Source of the DNA: Polytrichum commune
Taxonomy: Eukaryota > Streptophyta > Polytrichopsida > Polytrichales > Polytrichaceae
Direction: 5' to 3'
NCBI GenBank assembly: GCA_950295325.1
Contig: OX485804.1
Span: forward strand, 63,580,533-63,644,532
DNA length: 64,000 bases
The notes beneath the pieces were generated by a model that was not told where the DNA came from, did no database searches, and was given only the letters and a program-made list of their open reading frames with translations. Position numbers and translations under genes: made by a program. This document shows, piece after piece, positions 56,590 to 64,000 of this stretch; the stretch's first letter is position 1; every line of letters begins with the position of its first letter.

Positions 56590-59500
56590 TACGATGTCAA
56601 AGTCGTCTTAAGTGTATATTGATTGGATCGCTTTCAAAGGTTCAAAGTTGGAAGCCTTGGATTTAAGTCTTAGATTGGCATGTCATGCAACCGAGAAGAG
56701 TCCAACACATCCGAATCACTCCATTTGTAACTCGGTCATCAATGGAACCAAAAACTCACTATAATTATATAGAATACATAGAAATTGTATCATTTGATTA
56801 GCTACCAAAAAAGGGCTGATACTGTATTACTGTAGTGGGAAAAATTTGGTAAAACAAAATGCTACAAATTAGTTATTAAAAACATAGATTTTGGAATTTT
56901 CAGGGATCCCTAAAATTTTCAAATTTTACCATAATTATGATAATACTAATGATAATTTTCCTGCTTAGGAGGCAATACATACGATTTGAGAGTTGTGCAG
57001 AAGTGGCTAGTACTACGATAGATCCTATGCAGATTTTTTTTAATTATAGAATTGACCCTCCATATGTGAAGGAGTGTATGTGATGGGTACATGGAGGGTA
57101 CTTAATGGCTTCAACAATACAACAACCACCGAAAATGATGACTTTGGCATTTTTTAAACTACCTTGTTTTCAACTCTCCAAAGGGTGAGATGAAACTTGG
57201 ACCTCTTAAGGGTTGTGTGTATGTGTGTGTGTGTGGGTGGGGGGGGGGGGTTGGGTTTAAAAAAAAATTATAAGTAAATTAATAGATTTTTGTAGGAATT
57301 TTTATGTGATAATTGAAAAAAGGTTTGATTGTGTGCCAAATATCATACAAGGTTATCAAGACTTAAAAAAAAGAATGAAAAGCAGGCAAGCTTTGTAGGG
57401 TGCACTTGGGTGGGAACCATACATAGTGTGTCAAAGTCCAAATACAACTTGAAGATGGGAGAAGTAGGTGAAATTGTGAGCCTAGTGACTTGCGTTAGGT
57501 CAAGAAGTTGGAACAATATAGGTTCTCATTTTGGTAAAATTTTTAGAAAACCCAAAAAAACATGCTTTTTCTTTCATTTGGAGCGGCGAGCCCCAGGTGG
57601 AGGAGGGGGGCACCATGCGTTATGATAAATAATTTTATATATTTATTATAATGGGATATTAATGTCATTTGGTCATATTGGAAAGAACTCTAGAGGATGA
57701 ACCCACTGGTGTTTTATTTGACAAAATTAACCATCTGTATTTCTTGCATGCAATAATGGATAATTAGAGAAGAACAAAGAAACTCGTGAATCTTAGGATA
57801 TAATAAGGGTTTTTTAATTTATATTTGAAAAAGAAAAAGAAAAAGTATATATATTCTTATAATAACACATTTATGCTTCATTGTGAACTTATTATAAATT
57901 CTCATAGCCCTTATTTTGGCAATTTGACCCATGCTTAGCATAGATGGGTTGCTGCCCAAGGGATTGGAACCCTCAAGTTCATCATGACCCCATCTTGAAC
58001 TCAAGGGTTTAGAAATATGATCAAGTTTAGAATATTTAAGATCATGAAATTTGTGTATGCACTAGGCACTCAAAGGAAGGTACTTATTTGTGGACATAAA
58101 TAGTCTGGATAATTTTTTAACAAATCATTACCATAATGTACATTTGAGTACTTGCAACAACAATAGAGAACTCTATGATAGCAAAAAAACAACTTAAAAG
58201 ACGCTTCTTCTTCTTCGTTTTGGATGCGGTGAACTTGTACGTTTTTGGGCAATGTAAATTTTTTTTTCTCTGTCTTTTTATAATATCAATAAATACCTTG
58301 ATAAAATTTACCACTTTTATAGCCTTAAATGGTAAAATTTTATGATTTCAGCACACTTTACCAACATTGTGGTCCAATTTACCATGCTTGCACCATAGAG
58401 GTAATTTGTTTGTTCAAGAGGCACTTCATTACTCAAGAGTTGATTACATTTATTTTTCATACAAATTTCTAAAGGTATGTGTGGCACAATTACCATTGGC
58501 TTCACTTATGGTCGGTGTTGTCACTAAGGTAAACATGACATTCAACTTATTTTAAGCGCATTTTATGGCTCTTGATGGCCCCTCCCTGAGTAGGCTTGAA
58601 ATTTATCTCTTTGAGTTGGGCCCCACCACTATTGCTAAGGTAATGGGGGTCTAGTGAAACTTGACCCTTGCAAATGTGTGGTTAATTTATCTCAAGTGGA
58701 TCCTTCTACACTAATTTGGGGGACTCTAATGCTAATTACATGGTCAAAATGACTAAGAAACATCATTACAAGACCCATATCAAAGAGGTGTGTGTCTAGC
58801 ATTGGCCGCCCCTCCCCATTTCAAAACAAGGCTCGCAAACAACTAAAACTAAAAATAACACTAAAGGGTTGCGTTTTATCACACATAGTGGAGGTGGGTG
58901 ATAACCCAAAGAAATATTATGAACATGACCAACAATATTTTCAGCCAAATTGTCCCTTAATCTAGGATCAGAGTTCCAATATACCATAGTGCATTGACCA
59001 CTTTGTTTATTTACAGACATCCATTTATTAAAATTTGTGTTTTTATATTAGGAAATATTAATTTTGGAGATTTAAAAAATAATATTTCCAAGTATTTTTT
59101 ATTTTCTAAAAATAATATAATTAGTGCCGAAGTGGTAAGAATGCTACGGTAGTTTGATGGGACCCAATTCTTTTGTTAGGCATCTCATTGGATGGTTGCA
59201 ATATCACTTAAATGTGAGCTTCTAAACTACCATCAAGTTGCATGTATGTGTTGGTCCGAATTTCAACATCATGTCCATAGGTAGTTGTCAAGTGGTAGGG
59301 TGGGAAACCCTTAATATCCGATCATTTTTCTTATTAGGACACGTAGTATATTTGAGTGTGGATGTGGTTTAGTGTGCTCCAAGAACGGATACCAAAAAGT
59401 CATCACATGGTTAAAATAGATTGGACTCTGGGCTCAATATATAATCACAATTCTAGGCTTAATAATCAACACAATTTTTTTGTTTTTTTGTTTTTGTCTT

Positions 59501-62260
59501 TTTCAGTAGGGAAGGGGGGGGGGGGAAGTTTGACATATATGACCATTTAATGAGAAGAAAAATCTTCACTTTGATAATGAACAAGATATTCATTTGAGCT
59601 TTAAAAATTATGAGAAAAGTGTATACGACCTTGAATTGATATGCTAACCATCTTTTACTGATTGCGTGTTTTCACATCCTAGGAGAAGTGGGCCATTCAA
59701 AAAATGTAACCCATTTAAGACCCATCCACCTAAGATATATCTCTTCTCCACCTTGGAATTGGTTGTGACAGCTCATATTCCACCCAACCATGCATATAAC
59801 ACGTTTTGTTTGTTTGTTTGTTTGTTTTGTTGTGGTTTGCATAATGATTTTGGGGGTTGGACCAATCATTTGGTGCCAAGTGGCTCATTGAGGTTAAGAA
59901 GGAAGGAACAATAGGTGATCAAGTTATCTTTAAAATGTCTATAGTTGTAATTAGAAATATTCACCTTGTGTGTTACGTAGTAACCATTAGCAACTTGAGA
60001 TTGTATTGATATCCTTGGCATCAAAAGTGTTGTGTCATGTTAACTATTTAAAGGGGTAAAACATAGTTTGCCATGTCATCAAGTGTCTCATGATAGTGAC
60101 TTTCTTTGGTTGTCTTCCACTGATCACAAGACTTTGATTAAAGTGGATTGATGATAAATAGTGTGGGCTACACTAAGCCATATACACACATATATATAGT
60201 GTAGTGTATAATAAACTAATATGTTGTTGTTGTTGTTGTTGTGGGGGTTTTTGGGAATTCTTTAGGGTCTTTTCACTGCGGGCTTGGTGCACCTTTATTG
60301 AAAGCATACGTCATATTTAATTTAATACCCCTATACATAGTTTACGAGTGGACACAAAATGGGATATACATACATAAATGCCTCTGCTACATATACAAAA
60401 TACAAATATAAAATAAACATTTATTGCATATAAAATCCACTTTCATTTTCTAATAAGAAAGTCATTGAACATTTTTGTCATCCAGACCATGCAACTCAAT
60501 GATTACATCAAGCAAACAAAGATAAGAGCATGATGACTTAGCCACAATCTAGAGAGAAAAACTCTAGGGAGCCCATGAACGCTCCATGAGCCTTCAATTT
60601 GCAAAAACCTAGAACCTAAATGCAAATCCCAACAAGAATAAACAAGGTAGTCACTGAGAACTATTACCATATGAGAATAATGGATGAAAACGTGAATCGG
60701 ATGGAACTAGCACATGTGTTGTCAATATTATCTCTTAACCTTAGGGCCCATTCTATATATCTACCTTTACTTCAACATTCTTAAAAACCTTATAAAATAT
60801 ACACACTATAGAAAAATAATAGCTCTCCCTTATATATATTATGCACACTAATGCCTCAAATAATACCCCTTCTTACACTCATGTTAGTTCATACATGGTA
60901 TGAAGAGTTCACCCCTAGGTCACTACTTAGTGCATGCAATGCTAAGTTAAACTCTTTGCAACCCACTTGCAACTTCCCACATAAAAATTTCTTGTGGCCC
61001 AAAATTGGGGGCTTTGTTTGTGACCCCACATACGACGTGCAAGGACTGAGATAAGGACCAATGCACAAATTGCATGTTGCATGAACTTATTGAACCTTTG
61101 AACGTCCAATGATGTGACATAAGGTAGGCATACCTAAAACCAACACTATATGAGTCCAGTGTCATACATTTGAAGCCCCAAAATGTATGAATTTGGCATA
61201 TACGTAGGTGATAAGCATGTTTAACACAAATGAACTCAACATCTGAGCAAAGTGTCACATGTCTACAAAATCTCATGTATCACCTCAAAACATATAGCCG
61301 TTTGTCATCGAAATGTCAAACATGCTCATCACCTAGTACGGTAAATGTTGATTTTAGGTTTAATTTTGGCTTTGGCTATTTGTATGTTATTGGCTGGTAT
61401 AGGAAATGAATCCCCACCTTGATTGTGTGGACATAATTGGAGGAATGTGTTAGATGTGTTTATACAAACCCTTTGACCTAAGGTCACTAGAGTCACTCCT
61501 TTAAGAGTGAAGTGATCTTCCTAACTTTGACATTTGTCATTAAGTTTTTGACCTATACACTTAAGTTTTGAGATTTCATGCTACATAGAACTAGTGTCCA
61601 TGATCAACTAATTTTCATGTACATCAATTAATGAAAAAGACTCACTAATTCCAAAAATTGTATATATTATGAGTTCATGAAGGTTGTGAGCCATCAAGTC
61701 ATAAATGAGCTAGTACCCAATTGAACTATGACCTACACAACATTTAGTGTACGTACGAGCTCCCAACATAGTTCGACTTTCACTTGGCAGCCTGCAAGAT
61801 TGTTCATTTGAAGGATGTTGTTAGAATATATACCCATTTGATTCTCAAAATGAATCCCCAATACCCTAAATTTTTTTAAGATTCAATAAACTTACATCCA
61901 AGCAATTAAAAAAGACCGTATCTTTTATAGCGTTGTGTGTTCTAAGTTTGAACGGTCTTGGCTCATTCTGACCGTTTAAGGGCTCTAAATTTGATGAAAA
62001 CATTCTTCACTCGTAGACAAGAAGAGATGAATAAGAATGAAAATGGAATAAAAAATCAGCATCACAATTAATGAGAGTCTTTTAGAAATAGTTATGAGGA
62101 TCTGTAGTTGGAATGGCACATGGTTCTAAAAATGACCCCCTCTCAAATGTTCAATATGGATACATCAAATACCAATCAGATCAACCAATACCATGCAAAA
62201 TCTATGAGATCGGTTTTAGAACGGAGTTGGTTTGTCTACCTTTTAGTGGAATGCGGGTTA
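56590..62260. other. Intergenic DNA, no gene supported
   Basis: Only short ORFs without domains. Simple repeats: (GT)n followed by a G run at 57218-57250, a G run at 59513-59525, TTG repeats at 60220-60240, and TTTG repeats near 59806-59828. A box-B-like phrase (GAGGGTTCCAATCCC, minus strand near 57965-57979) lacks a convincing box A. Confidence 0.45.
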
Positions 62261-62261
62261 G

Positions 62262-62842
62262 CTAAGGGCCGGTTTACACCATGGACCATGAAATCGGACC
62301 ATGAAATATGGTTGTTTTCCATGGTCCGACTTGATGGTTCAACATCCATGGTCCCATTTCTTAAAAAATCAATTTACAAAGCCTTTGGGCCCCTCACTAG
62401 GTGCAAACCGAATGTGGACCAAGAGGAATGACCATGCACCAAATGTGAATGTGCTGATTTTTTTTAATATATGCCCAAAAAGGACAGTTTTGAAATAAAT
62501 AAATAAAATTTGACCATTCTCTTGTCTTCACTTCATTCATCTTCTCTTCCCCAAAAAAATTGATTGAAAATTTACTATAACATCATTTCTCTGCCATGGG
62601 CCCTTGCCTTTTTTTACTAGGGCACCGCTTTTGCCTCTCCCACCGCAAAACCCGTTGAACCATGTCAATGAATAATGTAAGCCTTACAATATGTCTTTTG
62701 GAGACCTCGAACTCCATGGTCACTCTGACATTTTTTCCTTGGTGTACACCGAAGTGGTCCCGGGACGAGTTCAACAGCCAATCACAAATTTTACAAGACC
62801 TTGGGACGACTTCACGGTCCATGGCGAAGACAACCCTTTAGT
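62262..62842. mobile_element. Possible MITE with degenerate inverted ends, about 580 bp
   Basis: Left end TAAGGGCCGGTTTACACCATG and right end (CGGTCCATGGCGAAGACAACCCTTTA) are imperfect mirror images. The interior is rich in CCATGG / CCATGGTCC phrases. The GGGCC end and TAA/TTA flanks suggest a distant relation to MITE family 1. Confidence 0.45.
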
Positions 62843-64000
62843 ACACCCCTTAAATTCTTGAATCATAAAACCCCAACTACTCCCAAGAAGATGTTGTTGT
62901 TAGTCAAGGGGGTTGTCAATATGTGAATGTCCACGATGGACATGGAGGGAGAGCGACATCCATGGACCGCCGCATGCACGTTTCCCTTCTATGTGTACCA
63001 AGTTAATGTCACCCATGCACCTAAGGAAATTTACAAGCATGAAATTATTTGTACTTATTAGAATCTCACGAACTTGAGAGCTACTTAATGCTAATGACAC
63101 CGAGAGGCCGAGTGACTTAATAACCTCTTGATTATGAATCAATCGAGTCGATAAGAACCCGCTATTAGACAACGCTGTCTGTCAGCCCATGTTGTTGGAA
63201 ATCTTCTCGTGGGTCAGGCTCACTCGGTGTCGATGGAAACATCTCATTCCTCACCAACTTATGACTCATGCGATTACAATCTCCCCATGATTCTCGTCAA
63301 AATTACCAAGCGTTCGAGTCGCAATTTTGAATCCATTGAGTCAAGGAATGAATGTGACAATTAATTATCGGGAGGACTCGCTTCTCGTCGTCATCGGCTT
63401 CCGATTCTTCTTCTTTAGACAAACGAAACAACATTGTTTCACCACCCAAAAATCTTAGTATATAATGGAATGTAACGTTCCTCGGTGTAATGTAATGGTG
63501 GTGGAGGTGGTGGTGGTGAGGTTGTTGCTCCGCTGTTTGCAGTAGTTATGAGAATGGTGGACGGAAACTTGGATCTAGATGATAGACTTGGACCACCGGG
63601 GTAGCACTGGAGAGACCGCATTCAAATTAATCATGATAATGATTTATTTGCACTTGTGGGTGCAACGAGCCGGGACGACAACGTTTTTGAAACCTAAGTT
63701 ATTGAGGTTTAGAATTTATGGTCGTCAATGCAAACACAATCGCCATTTGGAACTCTGTGTACCCTGATGCCAATTCTTGATAACTTAGCCTTAGTTTGGA
63801 CACTTGACTATTAGATATATCTATGTCTTTAGTCTTTGGGTTTCACTTTTCTAATTTACTTCAATTCATTACAATAATGAATTAAGGGGCTAAATAAATA
63901 CCCCTGTTCATAATTATATGGACCATGAATTAGATGAATAGGTAACTGAATGGTTTATTTAAGTTTTCCGGCCATCAAAATACCCCCTACAATAATACCC
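62843..64000. other. Intergenic DNA to the window end
   Basis: No gene supported. A GGTGGTGGAGGTGGTGGTGGT tract is at 63496-63518. The 90-codon minus-strand ORF (62900-63172) has no domain. Confidence 0.4.

Noticed and set aside
57960..58010. Second SINE or tRNA on the minus strand (GAGGGTTCCAATCCC)
   Set aside because: Box B-like only; no box A at proper distance.

Overview
The window looks like nuclear DNA of a land plant. The evidence is one complete BEL1-like (BELL/TALE) homeobox gene with the usual intron pattern, GT-AG introns throughout, and a gene-poor, AT-rich, transposon-littered background (MITEs, a tRNA-derived SINE head, a LINE remnant, satellites). No rRNA, tRNA, CRISPR or prokaryotic operon was seen. 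The lineage cannot be fixed by eye; the gene and repeat content would fit a bryophyte or seedless vascular plant, which is inference.

1-4.86 kb: anonymous AT-rich DNA with a five-unit array of about 147 bp (3338-4075).

4.86-21.82 kb: the main discovery, a roughly 17 kb DNA transposon bounded by a perfect 29-bp terminal inverted repeat (4859-4887 and 21790-21818; the repeat contains CACTA). It holds two divergent, intron-containing and mildly decayed genes. On the minus strand (9.8 to 5.4 kb) lies a DUF7869-like protein with a DDE/D-type signature, the probable transposase. On the plus strand (12.9 to 20.4 kb, with possible extra exons to 21.3 kb) lies a very large gene that joins an unknown N-terminal domain, a ParB/sulfiredoxin-like domain (IDGQHNVEASK), a degenerate beta-class N6/N4 DNA-methyltransferase-like fold, a long acidic and proline-rich linker, and an FCP1/NIF-type HAD phosphatase-like domain. 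Both genes share one plan: promoter, non-coding leader, a first intron packed with near-palindromes (arms GTTTGGGTCG and CGACCCAAAC around a variable dinucleotide), then the ATG. The palindrome recurs in most introns of the plus-strand gene and was seen nowhere else in the window. It is a candidate cis-site for the ParB/methyltransferase-like protein, although intron hairpins or a small nested repeat are simpler alternatives. The copy is inactive: three in-frame stops and a C-run frameshift in the plus-strand gene; one stop, one frameshift and a changed splice-donor base in the transposase gene.

22.77-26.87 kb: a CCGGA-saturated, GC-richer block with TGTGGGA/TCCCACA ends and a near-matching 5-bp flank (GACTA/GACTC). 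It carries a minus-strand retroelement-type ORF (plant transposon protein plus coiled coil plus Ser/Pro/Arg-rich tail) broken by one amber codon. It resembles an oversized solo LTR or a non-autonomous LTR element.

31.4-38.3 kb: the BELL homeobox gene on the minus strand, five coding exons (about 678 aa), with a degenerate tandem repeat of about 130 bp in its upstream or leader region.

38.3-64 kb: intergenic DNA. It contains a LINE zinc-knuckle remnant, three copies of one Harbinger-like MITE, a pogo-like MITE, two long-inverted-repeat elements (one nested in another), a SINE, and microsatellites. No host gene is supported there.
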